In this document: positions 32,985-40,739 of the stretch, in pieces
Layout of the letters: each line of letters opens with the position of its first letter
How positions within the stretch are numbered: position 1 is the stretch's first letter
Origin: Nocardioides sp. CER19
GTDB taxonomy: Bacteria; Actinomycetota; Actinomycetes; Propionibacteriales; Nocardioidaceae
Assembly: GCF_029846275.1 (NCBI RefSeq)
Contig: NZ_JARVWS010000001.1
Coordinates: forward strand, 186,001-250,000
Length of the DNA: 64,000 nucleotides
Direction of reading: 5' to 3'
The notes under the pieces: model-generated
Told to the model about the DNA's origin: nothing
The model's input: the letters and a program-made list of their open reading frames with translations, nothing else
Database searches by the model: none
Program-made: the position numbers and the translations under genes

Positions 32985-34202
32985 TCACACGAGCTGCCGG
33001 CGCCGCCGCGTCAGGTAGGCCTGCTCGGCGGCGTTGCCGGTCGCCTCGATGGCCGCGTCGTACTCCGCCCGGGCCTCCGCGCTCCGACCCAGCCGGCGCA
33101 GGAGCTCGGCGCGCGTCGCGTGCCAGGCGTGGTAGCTCGACAGCGGGAGCCGGTCGACGATCGCCAGCGCGACGTCCGGTCCGTCGAGCTCGGCGACGGC
33201 GACCGCCCGGTTGAGCGCCACCACCGGCCCCGGGTCGATGCGCTGGAGCCGGTCGTAGAGCGCCAGCACCTGGGACCAGTCGGTGTCGGCGGCCCGGGCT
33301 GCGTCGGTGTGCACGGCGTTGATGGCGGCGAGCAGCTGGTAGCGACCCGGCCGGTTGATCGCCAGGCACTCGCGGACCAGCGCGTGCCCCTCCTCGATGA
33401 GGGAGTGGTCCCAGCCGGCCCGGTCCTGCTCCCCCAGCGGCACCAGCTCGCCGCCGGCGAACCGCGAGGCCCGGCGGGCGTCGGTGAGCAGGAGCAGTGC
33501 GAGCAGCCCGGCCACCTCCGGCTCGCGCGGCAGCAGGGACCGCAGCACGCGCGCGAGCCGGATCGCCTCGTCGGAGAGGTCGACGCGGGTCGGGCTGTCG
33601 CCCTCACCGGTCAGGTAGCCCTCGTTGAAGACCAGGTAGACGACGGCGAGCACCGCGTCGAGACGGGCGGGCAGGTCCGCCACCTCCGGGATCTTGAACG
33701 GGATCCGGGCCGCCTTGATCTTCGCCTTGGCGCGGGTGATCCGCTGCCCCATCGTCGGCTCGGCGACGAAGAACGCGCGGGCGATCTCCGGCACGGTCAG
33801 TCCGCCCAGGAGCCGCAGCGTGAGCGCGACCCTGGCCTCGGGCGCGAGCGCCGGGTGGCAGCAGGTGAAGACCAGCCGCAGCCGGTCGTCCTCCACCGGC
33901 CCCGTGGGCTCGGGAGGGGTGTCATCGGTGATCATCAGTGCCGCCTGGTGCTTGGCGTCGCGCTGCGACTCACGGCGGAGCCGGTCGAGCGCCTTGTTGC
34001 CGGCCGTGGTGGTCAGCCAGCCGCCCGGGTTGGGCGGAATGCCGCCGGCCGCCCACTTCTCGACGGCGACGACGAGGGCTTCGCTGGCCGCCTCCTCAGC
34101 GAGGTCGAGGTCGCCGAACCGGCGGGCCAGCGAAGCCACCACGCGGCCGTACTCGTCGCGGAAGATCCGCTCGAATGCGGCGTCGTCGAGGTGCGCGGTC
34201 AT
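32985..34202 (-). CDS. ECF42-type RNA polymerase sigma factor with C-terminal TPR-like domain
   Basis: This is a 405-residue sigma factor. Sigma-2 is at 10-75 (IFRDEYGRVVASLARRFGDLDLAEEAASEA) and sigma-4 at 125-175 (LTLRLLGGLTVPEIARAFFVAEPTMGQRITRAKAKI). A C-terminal helical domain of about 200 residues follows (FNEGYL; LALNRAVAVAELDGPDVALAIVD). ECF42 factors have this long extension and are encoded beside DGPF/YCII proteins, which is exactly the case here. No anti-sigma factor is present. The start overlaps the YCII stop by 1 bp (TGATG). Confidence 0.93.
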   Translation of the reverse strand: MTAHLDDAAFERIFRDEYGRVVASLARRFGDLDLAEEAASEALVVAVEKWAAGGIPPNPGGWLTTTAGNKALDRLRRESQRDAKHQAALMITDDTPPEPTGPVEDDRLRLVFTCCHPALAPEARVALTLRLLGGLTVPEIARAFFVAEPTMGQRITRAKAKIKAARIPFKIPEVADLPARLDAVLAVVYLVFNEGYLTGEGDSPTRVDLSDEAIRLARVLRSLLPREPEVAGLLALLLLTDARRASRFAGGELVPLGEQDRAGWDHSLIEEGHALVRECLAINRPGRYQLLAAINAVHTDAARAADTDWSQVLALYDRLQRIDPGPVVALNRAVAVAELDGPDVALAIVDRLPLSSYHAWHATRAELLRRLGRSAEARAEYDAAIEATGNAAEQAYLTRRRRQLV

Positions 34203-34567
34203 CAGCCTTCGAACGGCCTGACCTCGACCTTGCCGCCGCAGGCCTTCGAGGCCTCGGCGGCCAGCCTGAGCGCCGTCTCGTGGTCGGGTGCCTCGATGAT
34301 CCAGAAGCCCCCGATGTGCTCCTTGGACTCGAGGTAGGGACCGTCGGTCCGCACCGGCGAGTCCCCCTGGCCGTCGACGACCGTCGCCGTCGACGGTGCC
34401 TTGAGGCCACCGGCGAAGACCCAGTAGCCGTCCTCCTGGAGCTTCTTGTTGTAGCGCTCCGTCTCCTCCATCGCGGCCATCATCGCCTCGCGGGAGCCGT
34501 AACCGCCGCCGGTCTCCATGTCGTGATCGGCCTCGGTGCCGTGCACCGCCATCAGGTACTGCGTCAT
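34202..34567 (-). CDS. DGPF/YCII-domain protein 1
   Basis: This is a 121-residue protein. It starts MTQYLMAVHG and carries the characteristic TDGPYLESKEHIGGFWIIEA motif (DGPF-type, with Tyr instead of Phe). YCII-fold proteins are ferredoxin-like dimers whose ECF42-linked members have unknown function. They are the main targets of the neighbouring sigma factor in known systems. The ATG at 34567 is chosen because the paralogue starts identically with MTQYL. It is in an operon with paralogue 2 (1-bp gap) and sigma (overlap). Confidence 0.9.
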   Translation of the reverse strand: MTQYLMAVHGTEADHDMETGGGYGSREAMMAAMEETERYNKKLQEDGYWVFAGGLKAPSTATVVDGQGDSPVRTDGPYLESKEHIGGFWIIEAPDHETALRLAAEASKACGGKVEVRPFEG

Positions 34568-34568
34568 C

Positions 34569-34940
34569 TCACACACCCGCTTCCGTGCTCGCCGGCTCGT
34601 CCTGGAACGGCCGGACCTCCTGGGGACAGCGACAAGCGGCCGAGAGCCGTCCGGCCCAGGCCAGTGCCGCATCGAGGTCGGGAACGTCGAGGATCGCGAA
34701 CCCGCCCATCTGCTCCTTGCTCTCGGCGTAGGGGCCGTCGGTGACGACCGGTGCACCGCTGGAGGCGTCGACGACAGTCGTCGCCTCGGGTCCGTGCAGG
34801 CCACCGCCGAAGACGAAGATCCCGGCCGCTCGTGCGTCGGTCACGACGGCGTCGACGTCCGTCATGATCTGCTGGAGCTCCTCGGGGGCCAAGGTGGCGT
34901 AGTCGGGCTCGCCGACCACCGCGATGAGGTACTGCGTCAT
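34569..34940 (-). CDS. DGPF/YCII-domain protein 2
   Basis: This is a 123-residue paralogue of the preceding gene, also starting MTQYL and with TDGPYAESKEQMGGFAIL. It is the first gene of the three-gene operon. Identity between the two copies is highest in the first five residues and around the DGPY motif, so they diverged a good while ago and are not a recent duplication. A ribosome binding site (GAGGAG) lies 8 nt before the ATG. Confidence 0.9.
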   Translation of the reverse strand: MTQYLIAVVGEPDYATLAPEELQQIMTDVDAVVTDARAAGIFVFGGGLHGPEATTVVDASSGAPVVTDGPYAESKEQMGGFAILDVPDLDAALAWAGRLSAACRCPQEVRPFQDEPASTEAGV

Positions 34941-34987
34941 GTCGGTCTCCTCTCGTGGGCAGCCGGTGTGGCTGCTCCCACCCCTCC

Positions 34988-35014
34988 CACGAAGGGAGCG
35001 GCCCCGATCCGACA
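34988..35014 (-). promoter_or_regulatory. Candidate ECF42 promoter before the DGPF operon
   Basis: On the minus strand TGTCGGA-N16-CGTG precedes the DGPF2 start by about 47 bp. Described ECF42 promoters have TGTCGA at -35 and CGA/TC at -10. The match is good at -35 and partial at -10. Confidence 0.45.
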
Positions 35015-35093
35015 GCCTTCCTGGATTTCTCGGATTCGGGAAGCAGATAGATCGGCCACTAGGTTGTCGCCCGCAGGAGCAGAGAGGCGAGCG

Positions 35094-36368
35094 GTGGCGC
35101 TGAGAGATCTGGTGGCGGACACGCGTCCGCTGCGCAACGACCACTTCCGGCGGCTGTGGATCGCAGAGATCATCACCGTCATCGGGGCACAGCTCACGGT
35201 CGTCGCCATCCCGGCTCAGATCTACGCAGAGACGGGCTCGTCGGCGTACGTCGGCCTGACCGGCGTCTTCGGGCTCGTCCCGCTCGTCGTCTTCGGTCTC
35301 TACGGCGGCGCGCTGGCCGACGCCTTCGACCGCCGCACCATCATGCAGGTCACGACGGTCGGCCTGATCGTCATGAGCGCGCTGTTCTGGATCCAGGCGG
35401 CGGCCGGGGGTCTCGACGTCTGGCTGCTGCTCGTGCTCTTCGCGGTGCAGCAGGCGTTCTTCGCGGTCAACATGCCGACGCGGGCCGCGCTGATGCCCCG
35501 CATCCTCACGGCCGAGGACCTCCCGGCGGCCAACTCGCTGCACTACACGGTCGCGATGGCGGGTGGCATCGCCGGACCGCTGGTCGCCGGCGTGCTCATC
35601 CCGATCACGGGCCTGTCGTGGCTCTACTTCATCGACACGGTCTGCCTGTTCGCCACGCTCTACGCGGTCGTGCTGCTGCCCCGGCTGCCGGTCGAGGGCG
35701 TCACGGTGAACCCGGGCCTGCGCTCGGTGATCGACGGCTTCGTCTACCTGCGGACGCAGCCGGTGCTGATGATGAGCTTCGTCGTCGACATCATCGCGAT
35801 GATCTTCGGGATGCCGCGAGCGCTCTTCCCCGAGATGGCGCACGTCGACTTCCACGGACCGGAGGAGGGCGGCCTCGCGTTCGCCCTGCTGTTCGCGGCG
35901 ATCCCGGCCGGCGCCGTCGCCGGCGGCGTCTTCTCCGGCTGGATCTCCCGCGTCTCGCGCCAGGGCCTGGCCGTGGTGTGGTGCATCGTCGTCTGGGGCG
36001 TCTCGATCGTCGTCTTCGGTGTCGCCGTCGCCCTGGCCGGGCACGCCCGCACGGCGATGCTCGTCGTCGCCGTGCTCGCACTGGCCGTGGGCGGCGCCGC
36101 CGACATGGCGTCGGCCGCCATGCGTACGTCGATGCTCCAGTCGGCCGCCGACGACTCCGTCCGCGGACGCCTCCAGGGCGTTTTCACGGTCGTGGTGGCG
36201 GGCGGGCCGCGGATCGCCGACACCGTCCACGGCGCTGCCGCCGTCGCCCTCGGCGCTGCCGCGACGGCCGCCGGCGGCGGGGTGCTCGTCGTCGTCGGCG
36301 TGGTGATCGCGGCAGCCGCGGTGCCGTCGTTCGTGCGCTACCGCGTGCTGCAGACGACGAGGTCCTGA
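35094..36368 (+). CDS. MFS transporter (enterobactin-exporter/DUF894-like branch)
   Basis: This is a 424-residue MFS protein with 12 membrane spans. RDLVADTRPLRNDHFRRLWIAEIITVIGAQLTVVAIP is the N-terminal hallmark of the EntS/MFS_3 group (shown here as two overlapping halves of TM1). The TM2-3 loop GLYGGALADAFDRRTIM is the MFS signature. It exports a small molecule, perhaps a siderophore, but no siderophore genes are near. The GTG at 35094 with AGAGAGG upstream is the start. It is divergent from the DGPF operon. Confidence 0.9.
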   Translation: MALRDLVADTRPLRNDHFRRLWIAEIITVIGAQLTVVAIPAQIYAETGSSAYVGLTGVFGLVPLVVFGLYGGALADAFDRRTIMQVTTVGLIVMSALFWIQAAAGGLDVWLLLVLFAVQQAFFAVNMPTRAALMPRILTAEDLPAANSLHYTVAMAGGIAGPLVAGVLIPITGLSWLYFIDTVCLFATLYAVVLLPRLPVEGVTVNPGLRSVIDGFVYLRTQPVLMMSFVVDIIAMIFGMPRALFPEMAHVDFHGPEEGGLAFALLFAAIPAGAVAGGVFSGWISRVSRQGLAVVWCIVVWGVSIVVFGVAVALAGHARTAMLVVAVLALAVGGAADMASAAMRTSMLQSAADDSVRGRLQGVFTVVVAGGPRIADTVHGAAAVALGAAATAAGGGVLVVVGVVIAAAAVPSFVRYRVLQTTRS

Positions 36369-36424
36369 CCCGCTTCTCCCGCGAATCGGCGATGGACAAC
36401 CGCCGTGCGCCGGGCCAGCATCGG

Positions 36425-36460
36425 CTCCACGTGCTCCACGTGCTCCACGTGCTCCACGTG
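36425..36460. repeat. Four tandem copies of CTCCACGTG
   Basis: Four exact 9-bp units in the 123-bp gap between the MFS stop and the next start. Every unit contains the palindrome CACGTG at 9-bp spacing. It lies 31 bp before the start of the next gene and is in its leader or promoter. Confidence 0.9.
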
Positions 36461-36491
36461 CACTGAGCCGCCACCTCTCCTGGAGATCTCG

Positions 36492-37685
36492 ATGCCGACC
36501 ATGACGTCACCGGTCCGGGCGACCGCTCGCGCCCTCGTGGGCGCGGCCTTCGCCGCCACCACCCTTGTCGCCGCCCTGCTGCCGACGGCTGCCGCCCCGG
36601 CCGCCGGCGATCCGCCGGGCAAGCCCGTGACGGTGATGACGCGCAACATCTACCTCGGCGCCGACATCAACCGGCCCGTCAACGCCGCGCTCGCGGCCCA
36701 GGCGAAGGGCCTGCCTCCGCAGGCGGTGCTCGTCGCTCTCGCCAACGCCACACACGTGACCAGGGCGGTCGTCGACCGCACCGACTTCACCGTGCGGGCC
36801 GGGCTGCTCGCGTCGGAGATCGCCGCCCAGGACCCCGACCTGGTCGGCCTCCAGGAGGTCGCCTGGTGGCGGCACGGCCCGCTCCAGCTCGACCAGGTCG
36901 GCGTGCCGAACGCCGCGGTCACCGACTACGACTACCTGCAGCTGCTGCTCGACGCGTTGGCCGCCGACGGGGCGCGCTACGTCCCGATCGTCGTCGGCAC
37001 CCGGGCCGACGTCGAGTCGCCGAGCTTCACCGGAACGGGGTCCGCAGATGCGCGCGACGTTCGGCTGACCATGCGCGACGTCATCCTCAAGCGCGCCGAC
37101 AGCAGCGTGAAGGTCCTCGACGTCCACGACCAGGTCTACGCCAACAACCTGGCCGTCTCGGTCGCCGGTGTCTCGATGAGGTTCGACCGGGGCTTCGAGT
37201 GGGCCGACGTACGCGCCGGGTCGACGTCGTTCCGGTTCGTGAACACGCACCTGGAGTCGGCCAGCTCGGACTACGCCCTCGCGCAGGCCACCCAGCTGCT
37301 CAGCAGCGCGCCGGCGTCGGGCACGAGCACCGTGTTCGTCTGCGACTGCAACTCCGACCCGCTCAACCACACCGTCAAGCCGGCGGACCACGTGCAGCAC
37401 AGCGCGCCGTACGACCTGATCACCCGGACCTTCACCGACGAGTGGCTGCGCTGGCGACCGGCGGCGGAGGGGTGGACCTCGGGTCTCTCCGAGACCGTCG
37501 ACGACCCGACCGCCGCCCGGTTCGACCACCGCATCGACATGGTCTTCGGCCGGACCGCCGCGGGGCAGCCGCTGCAGGTCGACCGCGGGCTCGTCACGGG
37601 TACGTCGGTCGACGACCGCGACCCCGCGACCGGGCTGTGGCCCTCCGACCACGGCGGGGTGGTGCTCCGGCTGCGTGGCCTCTGA
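36492..37685 (+). CDS. Secreted endonuclease/exonuclease/phosphatase family protein
   Basis: This is a 397-residue protein with a Sec signal peptide (residues 1-37, ending around AAAPAAG) and an EEP domain. Metal and active-site blocks visible are MTRNIYLGAD, DLVGLQEVAWW (catalytic Glu), FVNTHLESAS, VCDCNSDP (Asp-x-Asn) and WPSDHGGV at the end (SDH). Such enzymes hydrolyse phosphodiesters in nucleic acids, phospholipids or inositol phosphates outside the cell. Specificity is open. GGAG lies 6 nt before the ATG at 36492. Upstream frame extension has no signal peptide. Confidence 0.87.
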   Translation: MPTMTSPVRATARALVGAAFAATTLVAALLPTAAAPAAGDPPGKPVTVMTRNIYLGADINRPVNAALAAQAKGLPPQAVLVALANATHVTRAVVDRTDFTVRAGLLASEIAAQDPDLVGLQEVAWWRHGPLQLDQVGVPNAAVTDYDYLQLLLDALAADGARYVPIVVGTRADVESPSFTGTGSADARDVRLTMRDVILKRADSSVKVLDVHDQVYANNLAVSVAGVSMRFDRGFEWADVRAGSTSFRFVNTHLESASSDYALAQATQLLSSAPASGTSTVFVCDCNSDPLNHTVKPADHVQHSAPYDLITRTFTDEWLRWRPAAEGWTSGLSETVDDPTAARFDHRIDMVFGRTAAGQPLQVDRGLVTGTSVDDRDPATGLWPSDHGGVVLRLRGL

Positions 37686-37688
37686 CGG

Positions 37689-38189
37689 TCAGCCGAGCAG
37701 GCCCCGCACGTAGGCCGCCTGGCCCACGTGCTGGGTCGCGTCGTTGACGACGCTGACCAGGCGGACGCCGAGCGTCACCGGCGGGTTCCAACGCTCGTCG
37801 ACGACGCGGTCGAGGTCGGCGTCGGTGACCGTGTCGAGGTAGGCGAGCGTCGCCGCATGGGTGGCCCTGAGGTAGTCGGTCAGCAGGTCCGGGCCGGCCC
37901 TGACCTCGCCGACCTCCTCGGTCGTCATGCCGTAGCCGCTCGCCGACGGGTCGAGCGGGAGCGCGAAGCGGTCGACGAAGCCCTGCGCGGTCCACACCTC
38001 CTCGGTCCCGGCGACGTCGGCGATCTGGGCGTCCTCCCCGCGCGCGATGTGCCAGACCAGCCACGCGATCGTGTTCGCGTCGGCCCCGGGCCGGGCGGTG
38101 AGCTGGTCCTCGGAGAGACCGTCGACCACGCGCTCGGCGCTCTCGACGACCCGGGTGAACGCGTCCTTCAACAGCTCAGAAGGGGTCAT
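37689..38189 (-). CDS. DinB-like four-helix protein (DUF664/TIGR03086-like)
   Basis: This is a 166-residue helical protein. SELLKDAFTRVVESAERVVDGLSEDQLTARP is the usual first helix pair (residues 3-33). TIAWLVWHIARGEDAQIADVAG has the first metal-type His, and the C-terminal VNDATQHVGQAAYVRGLLG has the second. DinB-like proteins use bacillithiol or mycothiol as co-substrate. The His triad is incomplete here (Q in place of the last His), so catalysis is uncertain. The stop is 3 bp from the phosphodiesterase stop (convergent). Confidence 0.8.
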   Translation of the reverse strand: MTPSELLKDAFTRVVESAERVVDGLSEDQLTARPGADANTIAWLVWHIARGEDAQIADVAGTEEVWTAQGFVDRFALPLDPSASGYGMTTEEVGEVRAGPDLLTDYLRATHAATLAYLDTVTDADLDRVVDERWNPPVTLGVRLVSVVNDATQHVGQAAYVRGLLG

Positions 38190-38219
38190 GGGGTGACGGT
38201 AGCCCGGTTACCGCAACGC

Positions 38220-39209
38220 ATGACCAGGTTCGGCTACACCCTCATGACCGAGCAGAGCGGGCCGCGTGAGCTCGTGTCGTACGCCGTCGCCGCGGAGCGC
38301 GCCGGCTTCGACTTCGAGGTCTCCAGCGACCACTACTCCCCGTGGCTGACCGAGCAGGGCCACGCGCCGTACGCGTGGTCGCTGCTCGGCGCGGTCGCGC
38401 AGGCGACCGAGCGGGTCGGACTGATGACCTACGTGACCTGTCCGACCATGCGCTACCACCCGGCGGTGGTGGCGCAGAAGGCGGCGACGGTCGCCCTGCT
38501 CAGCGACGGCCGCTTCACCCTCGGGCTGGGCAGCGGCGAGAACCTCAACGAGCACACGATCGGCGCGGGCTGGCCGGCGCTCGAGACCCGCCACGAGATG
38601 CTGGCGGAGGCGATCGAGATCATCCGGGAGCTGCACGCCGGCGGCCTGGTCACCTTCCGCGGGGAGCACTTCGACGTCGACTCGGCACGGGTGTGGGACA
38701 TCCCCGAGGACGGCGTGCGGCTCGCCGTCGCCGTCGCTGGCGACCGGGCCGTCGAGCGGTTCGCGCCGCTGGCCGACGACCTCATCGCCGTCGAGCCGAA
38801 GGCCGAGGTGATCACGGCCTGGAACGGCACGGCGGGGGCGCGCACCATCGGTGAGGAGGCCCGGGCGATCGGGCAGATCCCGATCTGCTGGGATCCGTCC
38901 GAGGACGCGGCGGTCCAGCGGGCACACGCACAGTTCCGGTGGTTCGGCGGCGGCTGGAACGTGAACTCCGACCTGCCGACCACGGCGGGCTTCGCGGCCG
39001 CCTCCCAGTTCGTGCGTCCCGAGGACGTGGCGGAGTCGATCCCGTGTGGTCCCGACCTCGACAAGATCGTCGAGGCGGTCTCGGCCTACTGGGAGGCCGG
39101 CTTCACCGACGTCGCCCTCGTCCAGGTCGGTGACGAGGGCCAGCAACGCTTCCTCGACGAGGCCGCCGAGCCCCTGCTCGAGCGCCTGCGGGCCGCGGCG
39201 CCGTCCTGA
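38220..39209 (+). CDS. F420-type luciferase-like oxidoreductase (TIGR03557-like)
   Basis: This is a 329-residue TIM-barrel enzyme. FEVSSDHYSPWLTEQGHAPYAWSLLGAVAQ and LGLGSGENLNEHTIG and the PTMRYHPAVVAQ block mark the F420-dependent glucose-6-phosphate dehydrogenase-related family TIGR03557. It should use F420 or F420H2, but the substrate is unknown. The ATG at 38220 follows a divergent gap of only 30 bp. No F420 biosynthesis gene is in the window. Confidence 0.87.
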   Translation: MTRFGYTLMTEQSGPRELVSYAVAAERAGFDFEVSSDHYSPWLTEQGHAPYAWSLLGAVAQATERVGLMTYVTCPTMRYHPAVVAQKAATVALLSDGRFTLGLGSGENLNEHTIGAGWPALETRHEMLAEAIEIIRELHAGGLVTFRGEHFDVDSARVWDIPEDGVRLAVAVAGDRAVERFAPLADDLIAVEPKAEVITAWNGTAGARTIGEEARAIGQIPICWDPSEDAAVQRAHAQFRWFGGGWNVNSDLPTTAGFAAASQFVRPEDVAESIPCGPDLDKIVEAVSAYWEAGFTDVALVQVGDEGQQRFLDEAAEPLLERLRAAAPS

Positions 39210-39225
39210 TCTTCGGACGGCGTTG

Positions 39226-39241
39226 TGTGACCTAGCGCACA
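39226..39241. promoter_or_regulatory. Near-CRP-type site upstream of the small membrane protein
   Basis: TGTGA-CCTAGC-GCACA differs from the CRP/GlxR consensus TGTGA-N6-TCACA at one position. It lies 21 bp before the ATG at 39263, over the promoter region. Confidence 0.3.
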
Positions 39242-39262
39242 CCGGCGGGCTACGGTGTGGCC

Positions 39263-39754
39263 ATGCCTCTGCAGCAGGAGCTCGACAGGAAGCTGCGCCG
39301 CGGTCTCACGCCGGAGCGGCGGGCGGCGTTGTGGGTGCTCGCCGTCGCGCTCGCCGCGGTCGCGATCCAGTTCCTCTGGGTCGGCGCGACCCGGCTCCTG
39401 GAGGGGCCGAGCGCGGGATGCGACCGGTCGGTCGGCAGCTGGCCGTCCGGGCCGCTGACGTTCCTGACCGGCGGCGTCCTCGCGGCAGCACTGCTCTCCA
39501 TCCCGATCGGGCACCGCGGTCACCGCAAGCCCACGCTGATCATCAGCAGCGGCGCGGTCTTCGTCGTGTCGGTCGCCTCGGTGCTGTTCATCCTCGGCTG
39601 GTGGGCGGCGGGGCACTCCCCGTCGTCGGCCTGCGGCAGCGTGGCCGGCTACTTCGGCCCGCTCGTCCCCTTGCTGCTGGTCGCCCACATCTCCGGCTTC
39701 CTCTGCCGCGACACGATCAAGGGCGGCACGCCGCAGCCGCTCGCCGAGGACTGA
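39263..39754 (+). CDS. Hypothetical membrane protein
   Basis: This is a 163-residue protein with about four predicted TM helices (LWVLAVALAAVAIQFLWVGATRL; GPLTFLTGGVLAAALLSIPIG; PTLIISSGAVFVVSVASVLFILGWW; GYFGPLVPLLLVAHISGFLC). Charged N-terminal residues face the cytoplasm. No family is recognised. A GTG at 39257 is an alternative start. The stop is 2 bp before the sigma promoter boxes, so it is close upstream of the ECF41-like sigma gene, but not coupled to it. Confidence 0.7.
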   Translation: MPLQQELDRKLRRGLTPERRAALWVLAVALAAVAIQFLWVGATRLLEGPSAGCDRSVGSWPSGPLTFLTGGVLAAALLSIPIGHRGHRKPTLIISSGAVFVVSVASVLFILGWWAAGHSPSSACGSVAGYFGPLVPLLLVAHISGFLCRDTIKGGTPQPLAED

Positions 39755-39755
39755 C

Positions 39756-39782
39756 CGTCACACCCTCCGTCCGGCGTTCGTC
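39756..39782 (+). promoter_or_regulatory. Candidate ECF41-type promoter of the second sigma factor gene
   Basis: CGTCACA (39756-39762), 16 bp, CGTC (39779-39782), 36 bp before the start. It matches the TGTCACA-N16-CGTC consensus at 10 of 11 positions and supports autoregulation. Confidence 0.6.
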
Positions 39783-39817
39783 ATGCCTGTGACGACCGCA
39801 ACCGGGAGGATGTAGGC

Positions 39818-40672
39818 ATGGACCAGCTCGCCACCGACTTCGAGGCGGAGCGACCGCGGCTGCGCGCGATCGCCGCCCGCATGCTCGGCTCGACCGCGGA
39901 GGCCGACGACGTCGTGCAGGAGGCCTGGCTGCGGCTGGCTCGCACGCCCGACGTCGACAACGCACCCGCCTGGCTGACCACCGTCGTGTCCCGGCTCTGC
40001 CTCGACCAGCTCCGCTCCCGCAAGCGCATCGAGTCCTACGACGCGGAGGCGGCCGCCCTGCCCGAGTCGCCCATCGACCCGGAGGCCGACGCGGTCCTCG
40101 CCGACCAGGTCGGGGCAGCGTTGCTCGTCGTCCTGGAGACGCTGTCGCCGGCGGAGCGGGTGGCGTTCGTGCTGCACGACCTGTTCGCGGTCCCCTTCGA
40201 CGACGTGGCCGGTGTGCTCGGACGCTCGCCGGCCGCCGTACGCCAGCTCGCGTCGCGGGGCCGCCGGGCTGTCGCCGGTGGCGACGTCGAGACGGAGCGA
40301 CGCACCCACCACGAGGTGGTCGACGCGTTCCTCGACGCCGCCCGCGGCGGTGACCTCGGGCGGTTGCTGTCACTGCTCGCGCCCGACGCGATCATGCAGT
40401 CCGACGCGGCCGGGATCGCCATGGGCACCGACCCGGTCTACGCCGGCGCCGACGCCGTCGCGGCCCGCTTCAACGGCGTGCGCGGCGCCCAGCCCGTCAC
40501 GGTCGACGGCTGGTCGGCCGCTGCCTGGGTCCACCATCGCGACGTCAAGGTGGCGTTCCTGTTCACCGTCGCCGACGGTCTCATCACCGGTGTCGACCTC
40601 GTCGCCGACCCGGAGACGCTGGGCCGGATGGAGGTCGAGGTGGGGAGGAACCGGGCGCGCGACGGCAGGTGA
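39818..40672 (+). CDS. Second ECF41-like RNA polymerase sigma factor with SnoaL-like domain
   Basis: This is a 284-residue factor with the same layout as the ECF41 gene at 16.6 kb. Sigma-2 is at residues 7-70 (LRAIAARMLGSTAEADDVVQEAWLRLART) and sigma-4 at about 107-160 (LSPAERVAFVLHDLFAVPFDDVAGVLGRS). The SnoaL-like domain starts near ARGGDLGRLLSLLAPDAI. GGGAGG lies 9 nt before the ATG. Unlike the first, it has no AhpD/CMD, oxidoreductase or epimerase gene beside it. The 3' end overlaps the inverted repeat of a bidirectional terminator. Confidence 0.92.
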   Translation: MDQLATDFEAERPRLRAIAARMLGSTAEADDVVQEAWLRLARTPDVDNAPAWLTTVVSRLCLDQLRSRKRIESYDAEAAALPESPIDPEADAVLADQVGAALLVVLETLSPAERVAFVLHDLFAVPFDDVAGVLGRSPAAVRQLASRGRRAVAGGDVETERRTHHEVVDAFLDAARGGDLGRLLSLLAPDAIMQSDAAGIAMGTDPVYAGADAVAARFNGVRGAQPVTVDGWSAAAWVHHRDVKVAFLFTVADGLITGVDLVADPETLGRMEVEVGRNRARDGR

Positions 40673-40739
40673 CCGTCGGTTCGGCCTCCTTCCTGAAGCC
40701 TGGCGGGGTCAGGTGGATGACCGAACTGACGGTCACCTG
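40666..40739. terminator. Bidirectional inverted repeat spanning both stop codons
   Basis: CAGGTGACCGTCGGTTCGG (40666-40684) pairs with 40721-40739 with a single mismatch in 19 bp and a 36-nt loop. The sigma stop (40670-40672) lies in the first arm and the PsuG stop (40733-40735) in the second. Confidence 0.75.

Noticed and set aside
30816..34337. An open frame of about 1170 codons on the plus strand opposite the M3 peptidase and ECF42 genes
   Set aside because: Composition is low-complexity Gly/Val/Asp/Arg. The minus-strand frames hold clear HEFGH and sigma-factor domains.
36425..36460. CRISPR-like array
   Set aside because: Units are 9 bp with no spacers, so it is a simple tandem repeat.
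36405..36491. N-terminal extension of the EEP protein reading through the CTCCACGTG repeats
   Set aside because: It would place the signal peptide in the middle of the protein. A ribosome binding site and ATG fit the start at 36492.
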